DNA of 64,000 bases from JAALLB01 sp017643495 (GTDB lineage: Bacteria > Pseudomonadota > Alphaproteobacteria > Rhizobiales > Rhizobiaceae): contig OZ244147.1 in NCBI GenBank assembly GCA_965216105.1, positions 496,001 through 560,000 of the forward strand, in the 5' to 3' direction. The first letter of the stretch is position 1; each line of letters begins with the position of its first letter. This document shows positions 40,610 through 48,176 of the stretch, one piece after another. The position numbers were made by a program, and so were the translations under genes. The notes beneath the pieces are model-generated. The model did no database searches. It was given only the letters and a program-made list of their open reading frames with translations, and was not told where the DNA came from.

Positions 40610-41251
40610 CTAACGCTCAAGCATGATGTGGTTTGCTGCGTCTGTTGCCGTTTGTTTGACGATGCGGTAGCCGAGTTCGGGCAGGTCAAGACCTGCGAAC
40701 AATGCTTCACCGCGACCGAGCAGTACCGGTGATATCGCAAAATGGGCTTCATCGATCAGTCCGGCCTGCAGATACTGCCGGATTGTCGAGACTCCACCAC
40801 CAACTGTTACTTTTTTGCCTGCCGCCGCTTGCTGGGCACGTTCCAGCGCCGCCTCAACCCCGTCTGTAACGAAATGAAAAATCGTACCTCCTTCCATTTC
40901 GAACGAAGCGCGCGGGTAATGGGTGAGGACGAAGACTGGTGCATGGTAGGGTGGATTGTCACCCCACCAGCCCTTCCACTCTTCGTCGGGCCAATCACCC
41001 CGGATGGGGCCGAACATGTTGCGACCGATAATGAAAGCGCCGACACCATCGGTAAACCGGGAGACATAGTCGTTATCAGGGCCTTCGGTGCCACCTTCCT
41101 GACCGTGAAGCTCCCTGAAAGCCCGTGTTCCGAACATCCAGTTATGGACTGCGTGACCGCCCTTGCCGAGCGGGTCATCCAGGCTTTGGTCCGGACCAGC
41201 ACCATAACCATCAATGGATAGGGAAAAATTGGCGACTATCACTTTGCTCAT
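40610..41251 (-). CDS. RibD C-terminal/DHFR-like family reductase (copy 3)
   Basis: A 213-residue relative of copies 1 and 2: VANFSLSIDGYGAGPDQSLDDPLGKGGHAVHNWMFGT, GAFIIGRNMFGPIRGDWPDEEWKGWWG, and KKVTVGGGVSTIRQYLQAGLIDEAHFAISPVLLGRGEALFAGLDLPELGY. It has the GGG..T pattern of NADPH-binding in place of GSGS. Substrate unknown. Unlike copies 1 and 2 it carries no copy of the shared palindrome upstream. It is followed by the YCII gene. Confidence 0.87.
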   Translation of the reverse strand: MSKVIVANFSLSIDGYGAGPDQSLDDPLGKGGHAVHNWMFGTRAFRELHGQEGGTEGPDNDYVSRFTDGVGAFIIGRNMFGPIRGDWPDEEWKGWWGDNPPYHAPVFVLTHYPRASFEMEGGTIFHFVTDGVEAALERAQQAAAGKKVTVGGGVSTIRQYLQAGLIDEAHFAISPVLLGRGEALFAGLDLPELGYRIVKQTATDAANHIMLER

Positions 41252-41311
41252 GAATGTTTCCTTTCTGAAATCGGTTTGAAGCTTGCCTTGGGTAACGTGC
41301 CTTCAGGATTG

Positions 41312-41653
41312 TTATTGTATCGACTGTGCAAGGACGACGGTATTGCCGTCAGGGTCAGACAGCTTCACGAGGCTGGTGGAGGATGCCGGTTCGAGCGGTC
41401 CCGGAGACAGACCTGCGACTTCCAGGCGCTGTTGTTCTAGTTGCAAGTTGTCAACAATGAGCGTGAGTGTGCCATGGCCTGCATACTTCTTGTTCTCAAA
41501 AAGCTGCAATCCAGCAGTGTCGCGGTGATGCCATTCGACAAGCCCGTTCATCGGTCTGGTATCGGGCGGTTTTGCGAAAACCTGCTCAAACCAGGGTGTA
41601 CTTGTGCCCAATTCCGAACAGTTCAGTTGTGCGTAAATGCTGACAACAGGCAT
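41312..41653 (-). CDS. VOC family protein
   Basis: A 113-residue VOC protein: VVSIYAQLNCSELGTSTPWFEQVFAKPPDTRPMNGLVEWHHRDTAGLQLFE, then a GTLTLIVDNLQLEQQRLEVAGLSPGPLE half and VKLSDPDGNTVVLAQS at the metal site. The start at 41653 follows GGAGG five bases upstream; a longer frame from 41809 adds about 50 unlikely residues. Substrate unknown. Confidence 0.83.
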   Translation of the reverse strand: MPVVSIYAQLNCSELGTSTPWFEQVFAKPPDTRPMNGLVEWHHRDTAGLQLFENKKYAGHGTLTLIVDNLQLEQQRLEVAGLSPGPLEPASSTSLVKLSDPDGNTVVLAQSIQ

Positions 41654-41823
41654 TGCGACCTCCATACCGTATGCGTTTTGCAAGCGGTTAGGGTTTAGCA
41701 AAACTGATTGTATAATGCAAGCAGTATTCAAAACTTCAGGACTAAGTCGGCAGTGCTGGGTGCAAAGATAAACGTATGTTTGGTGTTCATGGGCGGGTTG
41801 GTAGCGCATGCAGTGGGTAGGAT

Positions 41824-41853
41824 ATGAAAGTTAGTCATTTACCTAACTTTCAT
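41824..41853. promoter_or_regulatory. ArsR-type operator ahead of the first ArsR-SRPBCC pair
   Basis: A perfect inverted repeat: ATGAAAGTTAG (41824-41834) and CTAACTTTCAT (41843-41853), 8 bases apart. It touches the -35 box of the promoter, so binding should block RNA polymerase. Confidence 0.75.
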
Positions 41854-41881
41854 TGACAGTCTGCTGGTTTCTCGTTACTTA
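41853..41881 (+). promoter_or_regulatory. Promoter of the first ArsR operon, predicted leaderless
   Basis: TTGACA (41853-41858) and TACTTA (41876-41881) are 17 bases apart, and the ATG is at 41887. Transcription should therefore start at or near the A of the start codon. Confidence 0.6.
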
Positions 41882-41886
41882 GGCGT

Positions 41887-42228
41887 ATGACTAAGTTTAA
41901 TCCCAGCCTTGATGACTGCTTTTCTGCGCTTGGCGACCCAACCCGGCGGATGGTTCTGCAGCGCCTTGTTCACGGAGAAGCAAGCGTAAGTGAATTGGCG
42001 GAGCCGCATGACATGGCGCTTCCGTCTTTCATGGGTCACTTGAGAAAACTGGAAGATGCCGGGCTGGTTACATCAAGGAAGCGGGGCAGAACACGTGTTT
42101 GCGAGCTTGCACCTGATGCCTTTGCGCCAGCCAAAAACTGGTTGAGTGAACAAAGTGCGATCTGGGAAGGGCGGCTTGACCGTCTTGATGACTATGTACT
42201 CAACCTCATGAAGGAGCGTGAGAAATGA
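41887..42228 (+). CDS. ArsR family regulator (SRPBCC-linked type)
   Basis: A 113-residue winged-helix regulator: DDCFSALGDPTRRMVLQRLVHGEASVSELAEPHDMALPSFMGHLRKLEDAGLVTSRKRGRTRVCELAPDAF. It lacks the metal-binding ELCVCDL motif of arsenic sensors, so it belongs to the branch paired with SRPBCC proteins. It overlaps the SRPBCC gene by ATGA. The promoter puts the start codon at the transcription start, so the mRNA is probably leaderless, and no ribosome binding site is present. Confidence 0.9.
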   Translation: MTKFNPSLDDCFSALGDPTRRMVLQRLVHGEASVSELAEPHDMALPSFMGHLRKLEDAGLVTSRKRGRTRVCELAPDAFAPAKNWLSEQSAIWEGRLDRLDDYVLNLMKEREK

Positions 42229-42695
42229 ACCTTAACCCAGAAACCGACCTCAGCTTTACACGCACCATCAATGCCCCGCGCTTGGTGCTTTGGGAATGCT
42301 GGACCACTCCAGAACACGTCATGAATTTCTTTATGCCAAAGCCACACCATCTGGAAAATTGCGAAATCGATCTGCGGGTTGGCGGGAAATTCAACACGAC
42401 AATGAATGTTGATGGCCAACAAATCGAGAACAAGGGCGTTTATCTCGAAATTGTTGAGGGCAAACGGCTTGTTTTTACGGATACCTACACTGAAGGCTGG
42501 GCGCCGGTTCCTGATCCATTCATGACAGCGATCATCGAGTTTGAAGATGACGGGAATGGTGGCGCAATCTATACGGCGATCGCACGACACCGTTCTCCCG
42601 AGGCGCGGCAAACCCATGAAGACATGGGGTTTTTCGATGGCTGGGGAACTGTCGCCACGCAACTCGAAGAGTATGCGCAAACTCTTGTTTCGTGA
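42225..42695 (+). CDS. SRPBCC (AHSA1-type) family protein
   Basis: A 156-residue START/Bet v1-like protein of the AHSA1 group: LSFTRTINAPRLVLWECWTTPEHVMNFFMPKPHHLENCEIDLRVGGKFNTTM, with the end MGFFDGWGTVATQLEEYAQTL typical of this branch. It forms a hydrophobic pocket for a small ligand and usually sits behind an ArsR regulator, perhaps as its sensor or as a detoxifying partner. It is translationally coupled to the ArsR gene by a 4-base overlap. Confidence 0.9.
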   Translation: MNLNPETDLSFTRTINAPRLVLWECWTTPEHVMNFFMPKPHHLENCEIDLRVGGKFNTTMNVDGQQIENKGVYLEIVEGKRLVFTDTYTEGWAPVPDPFMTAIIEFEDDGNGGAIYTAIARHRSPEARQTHEDMGFFDGWGTVATQLEEYAQTLVS

Positions 42696-42759
42696 AAAGA
42701 AAGCGTGATGGCGCTCAGCGCTTATCCTGCAATTTGCGCAAACTGTACGAAAGAATGAC

Positions 42760-43008
42760 ATGGTGAAAGCATCTGAATCAAACAAAGCAGTCAAAGGGCC
42801 TGCATCGTATTTTCCCTCGATTGAGAAGAAATACGGTCGTCCCGTCTCCGAATGGGTGTCGCTCATCCGCAGTCAAGTTGGCAAAAAACACATGGAACTC
42901 GTCAATTGGCTCAAGGCGGAGCATGGTATGGGGCACGGGCACGCAAATGCCCTGGTTGCCTACACGCTATCTGAAGACAAGAAGGGTGGAGAGCTTAGGT
43001 CGAGATGA
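42760..43008 (+). CDS. DUF4287 domain-containing protein
   Basis: An 82-residue protein matching the DUF4287 family: KGPASYFPSIEKKYGRPVSEWVSLIRSQVGKKHMELVNWLKAEHGMGHGHANALVAYTL. The family is small, helical and of unknown function, often beside SRPBCC genes. It is overlapped by the DoxX gene (ATGA), placing it inside the first ArsR operon. Confidence 0.85.
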   Translation: MVKASESNKAVKGPASYFPSIEKKYGRPVSEWVSLIRSQVGKKHMELVNWLKAEHGMGHGHANALVAYTLSEDKKGGELRSR

Positions 43009-43418
43009 GAATTTCAACGATGACTTGGGCCGGACGTATCCTGACCGGCATTTTTGCGCTGTTCATGCTCGGCGCTTCCATCGCGCCGAAACTGGTTGGA
43101 GCCGATGTCGCAGCAGATTCGTTGCGCAATCTTGGATGGCCGGATGGCTATGTGCTGATGATCGGTTTGATCGAACTGGCTTGTCTCGTCCTCTATCTGG
43201 TTCCACGCACCAGCGTTTTGGGAGCGATATTGATGATGGGCCTTCTCGGAGGCGCGATGGCGACCCAACTCCGGGTGGGGAACCCGCTTTTCAGCCACAT
43301 CTTGTTCAGTTTGTATCTGGGCTTGTTCATGTGGGGAGGATTGTGGTTGCGCAATCCCTCATTTCGCAGGCTTTTTCCATTGAGCAAGCAGGGAAACACT
43401 CATGTCGATACCGGCTGA
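43005..43418 (+). CDS. DoxX-like membrane protein
   Basis: A 137-residue protein with four hydrophobic spans, including MTWAGRILTGIFALFMLGASIAPKLVG, YVLMIGLIELACLVLYLVPRTSVLGAILMMGLLGGAMATQLRVGNPLF and ILFSLYLGLFMWGGLWLRNPSFRRLFP. This is the DoxX/DUF of the ArsR-SRPBCC operons. Such proteins sit in the inner membrane and have been tied to redox stress. It overlaps both neighbours. Confidence 0.87.
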   Translation: MRISTMTWAGRILTGIFALFMLGASIAPKLVGADVAADSLRNLGWPDGYVLMIGLIELACLVLYLVPRTSVLGAILMMGLLGGAMATQLRVGNPLFSHILFSLYLGLFMWGGLWLRNPSFRRLFPLSKQGNTHVDTG

Positions 43419-43656
43419 AATCGAGGTCCTTGGCCTTTTCGTCGATGATCTGGTTGCGGCCCGGCATTTCTACCGGAAAGTTTTTGCGGCGAAATTAGTC
43501 TATGTGGACGATGTTTCAAGTGTGTTGGAGTTTGGCAATCTGATGATCAACCTTCTTCAGTCATCGGAAACGCCAGAGCTGGTACATCCGGCAAACATTG
43601 CGCCTGCGACGTCAGACCCTGTCAGAACAGGGAACTCTGACGTCTGGCCCGGTTAA
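43402..43656 (+). pseudogene. Truncated VOC family gene
   Basis: The first 65 or so codons form the N-terminal half of a VOC protein (IEVLGLFVDDLVAARHFYRKVFAAKLVYVDDVSSVLEFGNLMINLLQSSETPELV), which overlaps the DoxX gene. From about 43608 the frame runs into a hairpin-forming repeat and ends after a short unrelated tail. The metal-binding C-terminal half is missing. An intact VOC protein has about 115-130 residues, so this is a broken gene of the first ArsR operon. Confidence 0.8.
43608..43644. repeat. Hairpin-forming inverted repeat at the VOC truncation
   Basis: GACGTCAGA (43608-43616) pairs with TCTGACGTC (43636-43644), with inner pairing CCCTG/CAGGG. It marks the point where the VOC gene loses its own sequence. 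Confidence 0.65.
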
Positions 43657-43673
43657 ATGCTGCTGGCTGTCTT

Positions 43674-44432
43674 CTACATTTGTGCCGACAAACCGCCATC
43701 GACTGTAAGGCTAGTGCCATTCACATAACTTGAGGCTGGTGAGGCAAGGAAGAGCACAGCCGAGGCAATTTCCTCCGGCCGTCCCCAGCGTTTTGAAGGA
43801 ACCCGCATATCGATAAAGGATTGAATGCCTGGGTCATGAGCCAGCTTTTCGTTGGTTTCTGTAGCGAAAAAACCGGGCTCAATCGAATTTACAGTCAATT
43901 GCCCGTTCCCGTGCTCTACAGCAAGAGCACGGGTAAGGGCTGAAAGGCCTGCCTTTGAGGCTGCATATGCAGGATCACCGGATCGCGCCAGACGGGCTGC
44001 GATTGACGAGACAAAAATCAGCCGTCCGGATGATGAGCGGGCAAGATGAGGCAGAGCGGCTCTAGCCAAGTCGTATGCACAGTTCAGATTGGTATCGACC
44101 AAATTCCTGAACGCATCTTCTGAAAGTTCGGACGTACCGCGTCGGTCCCGTGCGGCTGCTGTATGGACGAGAATGTCAAGACTGCCCGTGAACCCGATGC
44201 CTTGTTCAATCACCACTCGCGCAGATCGGGTCAGGTCGCCAGGAAGTATCTCAACTGATCCTCCCCGCTTGCGTATGGCGTTTGCGGCACCATCAAGAGC
44301 AGATTGGTCGCGCCCGTTCATGATGACCGTTGCGCCTGCATCTGCCAATGCGCAGGCAGCCTGAAACCCAAGGCCGCGACTGCCTCCTGTGACAAGGGCT
44401 GTTCGCCCCTTGCAGCAAAAGAGATTGCCCAT
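43674..44432 (-). CDS. SDR family oxidoreductase (intact copy)
   Basis: A 252-residue classical short-chain dehydrogenase: TGGSRGLG cofactor loop near residue 16, NNAG-like region, catalytic Ser in IFVSSIAARL, and YAASK (Tyr-x-x-x-Lys). The C-terminus SSYVNGTSLTVDGGLSAQM is the segment whose remnant occurs at 28286-28425. It reduces or oxidises a carbonyl or alcohol with NAD(P)H. It starts next to the AztD region and is convergent with the truncated VOC gene. The substrate is unknown. Confidence 0.9.
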   Translation of the reverse strand: MGNLFCCKGRTALVTGGSRGLGFQAACALADAGATVIMNGRDQSALDGAANAIRKRGGSVEILPGDLTRSARVVIEQGIGFTGSLDILVHTAAARDRRGTSELSEDAFRNLVDTNLNCAYDLARAALPHLARSSSGRLIFVSSIAARLARSGDPAYAASKAGLSALTRALAVEHGNGQLTVNSIEPGFFATETNEKLAHDPGIQSFIDMRVPSKRWGRPEEIASAVLFLASPASSYVNGTSLTVDGGLSAQM

Positions 44433-44601
44433 TCTTGTTATGTCCTTTGATTGTTTTGTTCCGGGATCACGAAAACCGGGTGGGCATTGTTTTCCTTGTC
44501 TGTTTATCCTGCCGCGGTAGCCTTTGACCCAAAAGTATTGAAATGTTTGTCATGCTTTGCCGCTGCAAACAACTGGACAGATACAAGCGCGCCATCTAGA
44601 A

Positions 44602-44619
44602 GTAATGATATTACATTAC
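44602..44619. promoter_or_regulatory. Zur-like box ahead of the AztD-type gene
   Basis: GTAATGATATTACATTAC has perfect arms GTAATG and CATTAC six bases apart. This is close to the known Zur consensus of the GTAATGTTATAACATTAC type. It sits 17 bases ahead of the start codon. Confidence 0.65.
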
Positions 44620-44636
44620 AGTTATGGAGTGTTTTT

Positions 44637-45875
44637 ATGAGACTTGAAAAACATGTTTCCGGCTTGATGGCCGGAGTATTGTCGTGTGCACTTTTAGCAG
44701 GTGCTGTATCTGCAAAGGCCGATGAGGGCACGAAAGAGGCATGGCGCCTGTTTGTTACGGACCAGGAGAAGGGACAGGTAACCGCCATCAACGCGGCCGA
44801 TGGCAAGATTCTCGATGTTTTTCCAACCAGTGGTTATGTGACCCATCTGGTTCCAAGCGAGAGCGGGAGCACTCTTTTCGCGGTACAAATGGACCATGAC
44901 ATGGTGCATGTGATCAATAGCGGGATCAAACTCTCGGATCATGGCGATCACGGCGATATCGAGATTGAGGAACCGTCATTGCTATCAGTGGAACTTGCCG
45001 GTAAGCGACCCATTCATGTGGTTCCCCATGGCAAGCAAATGATCCAGTTCTACGATCGTGAAGGAGTGGCCAGAATTTACGACGAGGATAGTTTGCTGGA
45101 AGGCAAGACCGATCATGAAGAGTACCGTTCCACCGCGCCGGTTCATGGTGTTGCGGTTCCGATGGGTGATTACATGCTGATGGCGGAGCCGGATTTGCAG
45201 GCGGAAACCAAGCCGGAAGATTTGCCTCCACTGTTGGGCGTATCGGTGCTGGACAAGGACGGAAAACGCGTGGGTGAAACTGAAACTTGCAGCGGCCTGC
45301 ACGGTGAAGCCAGTTCAGCAGGCATTGTTGCTTTTGGTTGTGCAGAGGGCGTGTTGCTGGCTGAAGCCCAGAGAGGTGCGCCACCCAAGTTCACAATGCT
45401 TGCCTACGATGAAGCCATGCCTGAGGGCCGTGTCGGCACATTGCTTGGCGGCAAGGTGATGCAGTTTTTCCTGGGTAATTATGGCAGTGATCATGTTGTC
45501 GTTATTGAGCCTGGTTCGGACAAGCCTTACCGCATGGTGAAGCTTCCTGTTCGACGTGTTGATTTCACCCTGGATCCGGAGCATGTCACTACTGCTTATA
45601 TCTTTACAGAAGATGGAAAGTTGCATGCACTCGATATTCTGAGCGACGAAATCACCCGTACAGTGAGTGTTACCGGGCCGTATAGCAAGGATGGTCACTG
45701 GCGTGATCCGCGCCCGCGTTTGGCTGTCATGGGGGGCGAGATTGCAATTACTGACCCGAATGCCGAACTGGTCAGGGTGGTCAGTACGGAAAGCTTTGAG
45801 GAAGTGAGGACAATTCCGGTTAAAGGATTGCCGTTCAACATCCGCGCAGTTGGTGGATCAGGAATGAGCCACTGA
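44637..45875 (+). CDS. aztD: AztD-like periplasmic zinc chaperone (beta-propeller)
   Basis: A 412-residue exported protein. A signal peptide (LMAGVLSCALLAGAVSAKA) is followed by a repeated beta-propeller pattern (RLFVTDQEKGQVTAINAADGKILDVF and similar). The histidine-rich segment MDHDMVHVINSG..SDHGDHGDIEIEEPSLLSVELAGKRPIHVVPHG matches the AztD family known from Paracoccus, which delivers zinc to the AztABC transporter. The start at 44637 follows GGAG; a frame open to 44451 has no family sequence. The transporter genes aztABC are not in the window. Confidence 0.72.
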   Translation: MRLEKHVSGLMAGVLSCALLAGAVSAKADEGTKEAWRLFVTDQEKGQVTAINAADGKILDVFPTSGYVTHLVPSESGSTLFAVQMDHDMVHVINSGIKLSDHGDHGDIEIEEPSLLSVELAGKRPIHVVPHGKQMIQFYDREGVARIYDEDSLLEGKTDHEEYRSTAPVHGVAVPMGDYMLMAEPDLQAETKPEDLPPLLGVSVLDKDGKRVGETETCSGLHGEASSAGIVAFGCAEGVLLAEAQRGAPPKFTMLAYDEAMPEGRVGTLLGGKVMQFFLGNYGSDHVVVIEPGSDKPYRMVKLPVRRVDFTLDPEHVTTAYIFTEDGKLHALDILSDEITRTVSVTGPYSKDGHWRDPRPRLAVMGGEIAITDPNAELVRVVSTESFEEVRTIPVKGLPFNIRAVGGSGMSH

Positions 45876-45952
45876 TATTTGTCAGTGCCTGTTGCCGGAG
45901 CGTTGGCAACAGGCATGCCTGCCCGTCTGGTTTCCGCATTTTAAATGCGCCC

Positions 45953-45981
45953 TTGACATTTCCAGCTTTGAACAATTACTT
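45953..45981 (+). promoter_or_regulatory. Promoter of the second ArsR operon, predicted leaderless
   Basis: TTGACA (45953-45958) and TTACTT (45976-45981) are 17 bases apart, and the ATG is at 45988. The layout is the same as in the first ArsR operon, with transcription predicted to start at the start codon. Confidence 0.5.
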
Positions 45982-45997
45982 TGCCATATGGCAAAGT
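45978..45997. promoter_or_regulatory. ArsR-type operator overlapping the start codon
   Basis: ACTTTGCCATATGGCAAAGT is a perfect 20-base palindrome. It covers the -10 box and the ATG of the second ArsR gene. Confidence 0.75.
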
Positions 45998-46326
45998 ATC
46001 AACTGTATCCAATCGACCGCACGTTTTTTGCATTGTCGGACCCGGTTCGAAGACAAATTCTGCAAAAACTCAGGAAGAAGCAGGGTGTTTCCGTCACAGA
46101 GTTGACCAAGGCTCTTCCGATCAAGATGCCGGGCACGATGAAGCATCTTGCCGTATTGTCCGATGCCGGGTTGATCTCCCGGGAAAAAAACGGACGGATT
46201 GTTACGGTCAGGCTGCGACCAGAGCCGATGAAGGAAGCGGTCGCGTGGTTGGAACAATACCAGGAATTCTGGAATTCCAGTCTCGACCGGTTGGCAAGTT
46301 TTGTGGAAGAACGGGGAGGCGAATGA
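45988..46326 (+). CDS. ArsR family regulator (SRPBCC-linked type)
   Basis: A 112-residue relative of the ArsR at 41887: TFFALSDPVRRQILQKLRKKQGVSVTELTKALPIKMPGTMKHLAVLSDAGLISREKNGRIVTVRLRPEPMKEAVAWLEQY. No metal-binding cysteine pair is present. The start is set at the ATG at 45988. It overlaps the SRPBCC gene by ATGA and lies over its own operator, so autorepression is very likely. Confidence 0.9.
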   Translation: MAKYQLYPIDRTFFALSDPVRRQILQKLRKKQGVSVTELTKALPIKMPGTMKHLAVLSDAGLISREKNGRIVTVRLRPEPMKEAVAWLEQYQEFWNSSLDRLASFVEERGGE

Positions 46327-46766
46327 AAAGCCCCGGTTCTGAAGTACTCACCATTGTCCGCACATTGAAAGCGTCACCCGCAAGAGTGTACAGGGCGCTT
46401 ACCCGGCCCGAACAAATTCTGGAATGGTGGGGGCCTGATGCGGGCCCGGCGATCCGTGCAGAGACTGACCTGAGACCGGGTGGTCGCTACAGTATTGTTT
46501 TTCGTACGCTTGACGGAGCAGAACATAATCCGACCGGTACCTATCTGGAAATTGTTCCCGAGCAGAAGCTGGTCTTTACCTGGGAGTGGCGGGATCATCC
46601 TGAATGGGAATCCCAAGTCACGTTTTTGTTGCGCGCTGTTGAAACGGGTACCGAGTTGACAGTAATCCACGAACGCCTGCCAAACACAGAAGCGATCAGG
46701 AGCCATGAATCCGGCTGGACAGGGTTTACAAGAGAATTGCAACATTATCTTGGAGACAGAACGTGA
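46323..46766 (+). CDS. SRPBCC (AHSA1-type) family protein
   Basis: A 147-residue AHSA1-type protein: VLTIVRTLKASPARVYRALTRPEQILEWWGPDAGPAIRAETDLRPGGRYSIVFRTLDG, ending with LTVIHERLPNTEAIRSHESGWTGFTRELQHYLG. It is distinct from the copy at 42225 but has the same gene order. It starts within the ArsR gene and overlaps the GST gene (GTGA), giving a three-gene coupled unit. Confidence 0.9.
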   Translation: MKSPGSEVLTIVRTLKASPARVYRALTRPEQILEWWGPDAGPAIRAETDLRPGGRYSIVFRTLDGAEHNPTGTYLEIVPEQKLVFTWEWRDHPEWESQVTFLLRAVETGTELTVIHERLPNTEAIRSHESGWTGFTRELQHYLGDRT

Positions 46767-47401
46767 GTGAAATGGTGCTTGTAACGTTTGACTGGGTACC
46801 CGAAATACCGCGCGGTTATGTTCGTGACCTGCGTGTGAGGTGGGCTCTTGAAGAGGCAAACCTGCCCTATCGCATAGAGACCGTGCCGTTCAAGAGCCGG
46901 AATGCCGAGCATTTCTCCTCCCAACCTTTCGGCCAAGTGCCCTGGCTTCGGGACGGTGAGATCAGCCTGTTTGAAAGTGGTGCGATCATGCTCCATGTTG
47001 CAGAGCGCAGTGAAATCCTGATGCCGCAGCGCGCCGAGGAACGGGCTGGCGTTATCAATTGGCTGTTTGCAGCGCTGAATTCTGTTGAAATGGCAACACT
47101 TCCATACTCCATTTTCAAGTTTAACGGCGATGAAGAACAAACTGCTGGAAGACAGGCATTGGATGCATTTCTGCAATCGCGCCTGCAACACATGGAAGCG
47201 TATTTGTCACGCCGTACGTGGTTGGTCGACACGTTTTCAATTGCAGATATATTGATGGCTGATGTTTTGCGGCTGGTTGCCCGGTTTGACGGGCTTGCTG
47301 AATACCCGTTGTGTCGGGCATATGTTGAAAGGGCAACGACACGTCCTGCTTTTGCCAAGGTCCATGCTGACCAATTGGCACATTTTGCAGCTGCCGACTG
47401 A
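46763..47401 (+). CDS. Glutathione S-transferase family protein
   Basis: A 212-residue GST starting with GTG inside the SRPBCC stop: VRDLRVRWALEEANLPYRIETVPFKSRNAEHFSSQPFGQVPWLRDGEISLFESGAIMLHVAERS, and SRRTWLVDTFSIADILMADVLRLVARF in the C-terminal domain. It is a paralogue of the GST at 35062. With the ArsR and SRPBCC proteins it forms a regulated electrophile-handling unit. The reaction is unknown. Confidence 0.9.
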   Translation: MSEMVLVTFDWVPEIPRGYVRDLRVRWALEEANLPYRIETVPFKSRNAEHFSSQPFGQVPWLRDGEISLFESGAIMLHVAERSEILMPQRAEERAGVINWLFAALNSVEMATLPYSIFKFNGDEEQTAGRQALDAFLQSRLQHMEAYLSRRTWLVDTFSIADILMADVLRLVARFDGLAEYPLCRAYVERATTRPAFAKVHADQLAHFAAAD

Positions 47402-47414
47402 AGCGCGGCATGGT

Positions 47415-48068
47415 TCATTCCGGCTGGTGGCTTGTGTTTTTTCCGGCTCCGTAAGCGCTGAGAAAAATCCGGACACTTTCTTTCACATGCTTCCTGCGCT
47501 TCTCTTCATCGGGCAGGGCAGCATCCCCAAGCAACATGGCTGCATTAACCGGTGCCCCCATCAGAAGCCAGTTGAAACTTGCTGCAGCTGCCATCGGATC
47601 AGGAGTATGCAACTCTCCGATACTTGTATAGTGGGCCATTGCGGATGCGAGTTTTTTGATGGATTTTTGCGGCCCGTTTTCATACAGGGCCTCTCCCAAT
47701 TCGGGAAAGCGTTCTATCTCCCCGATTACCATGCGGCGGAGACGCATAAGGCGGGGCGTCATCACGATATCCAGTTGTTCATGTGCGGCCTGCAACAGGT
47801 AATCGCTTGCGGACTTTTCAATGGGCGTATCTCTGGTGTCTTCCTTCAGTGCGGCTGCAGCCTTGCCTGTCATGGCAATCACAACCTCGCGAAACAATGT
47901 CTCCTTGGATGTGAAATGAGCATAAACCGTCTGTTTTGACATGCCGGCAACCTCTGCAATCTCATCCATGCTTGTGCCTGGAAAACCCTTTTTCAGAAAA
48001 ACGGTTTCGGCAGCATTGAGAATGTTCTGCCGGTTTTTTTGCATGCGGGTGCTGGTGCCATTGGGCAT
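47415..48068 (-). CDS. TetR/AcrR family regulator
   Basis: The protein (217 residues from the ATG at 48068; a longer frame opens at 48128) has a TetR helix-turn-helix: ILNAAETVFLKKGFPGTSMDEIAEVAGMSKQTVYAHFTSKETLFREVVIAMTG. Its C-terminal domain belongs to the TetR_C_7/AefR-like group (DIVMTPRLMRLRRMVIGEIERFPELGEALYENGP). It is divergent from the GFA-like gene, and a palindrome between them (48127-48150) is a strong candidate operator. Confidence 0.88.
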   Translation of the reverse strand: MPNGTSTRMQKNRQNILNAAETVFLKKGFPGTSMDEIAEVAGMSKQTVYAHFTSKETLFREVVIAMTGKAAAALKEDTRDTPIEKSASDYLLQAAHEQLDIVMTPRLMRLRRMVIGEIERFPELGEALYENGPQKSIKKLASAMAHYTSIGELHTPDPMAAAASFNWLLMGAPVNAAMLLGDAALPDEEKRRKHVKESVRIFLSAYGAGKNTSHQPE

Positions 48069-48126
48069 GTCATAAATTCTCACAAAACCATGTTGGCTGA
48101 AGCATAGCAGTTTTGATTGACAAATC

Positions 48127-48150
48127 AAACTGGACGGTACAGTCTAGTTT
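48127..48150. promoter_or_regulatory. TetR-type operator
   Basis: The palindrome has arms AAACTGGAC and GTCTAGTTT around GGTACA. The common AAACT-GAC...GTC-AGTTT pattern of AefR/AcrR-type operators is clear. Confidence 0.7.
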
Positions 48151-48176
48151 TATTGCAAGAGTTTACGGAAAATCCT

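Noticed and set aside
43608..43644. The hairpin as an integron attC site
   Set aside because: The arms lack the GTTRRRY core of attC, and no integrase is in the window.
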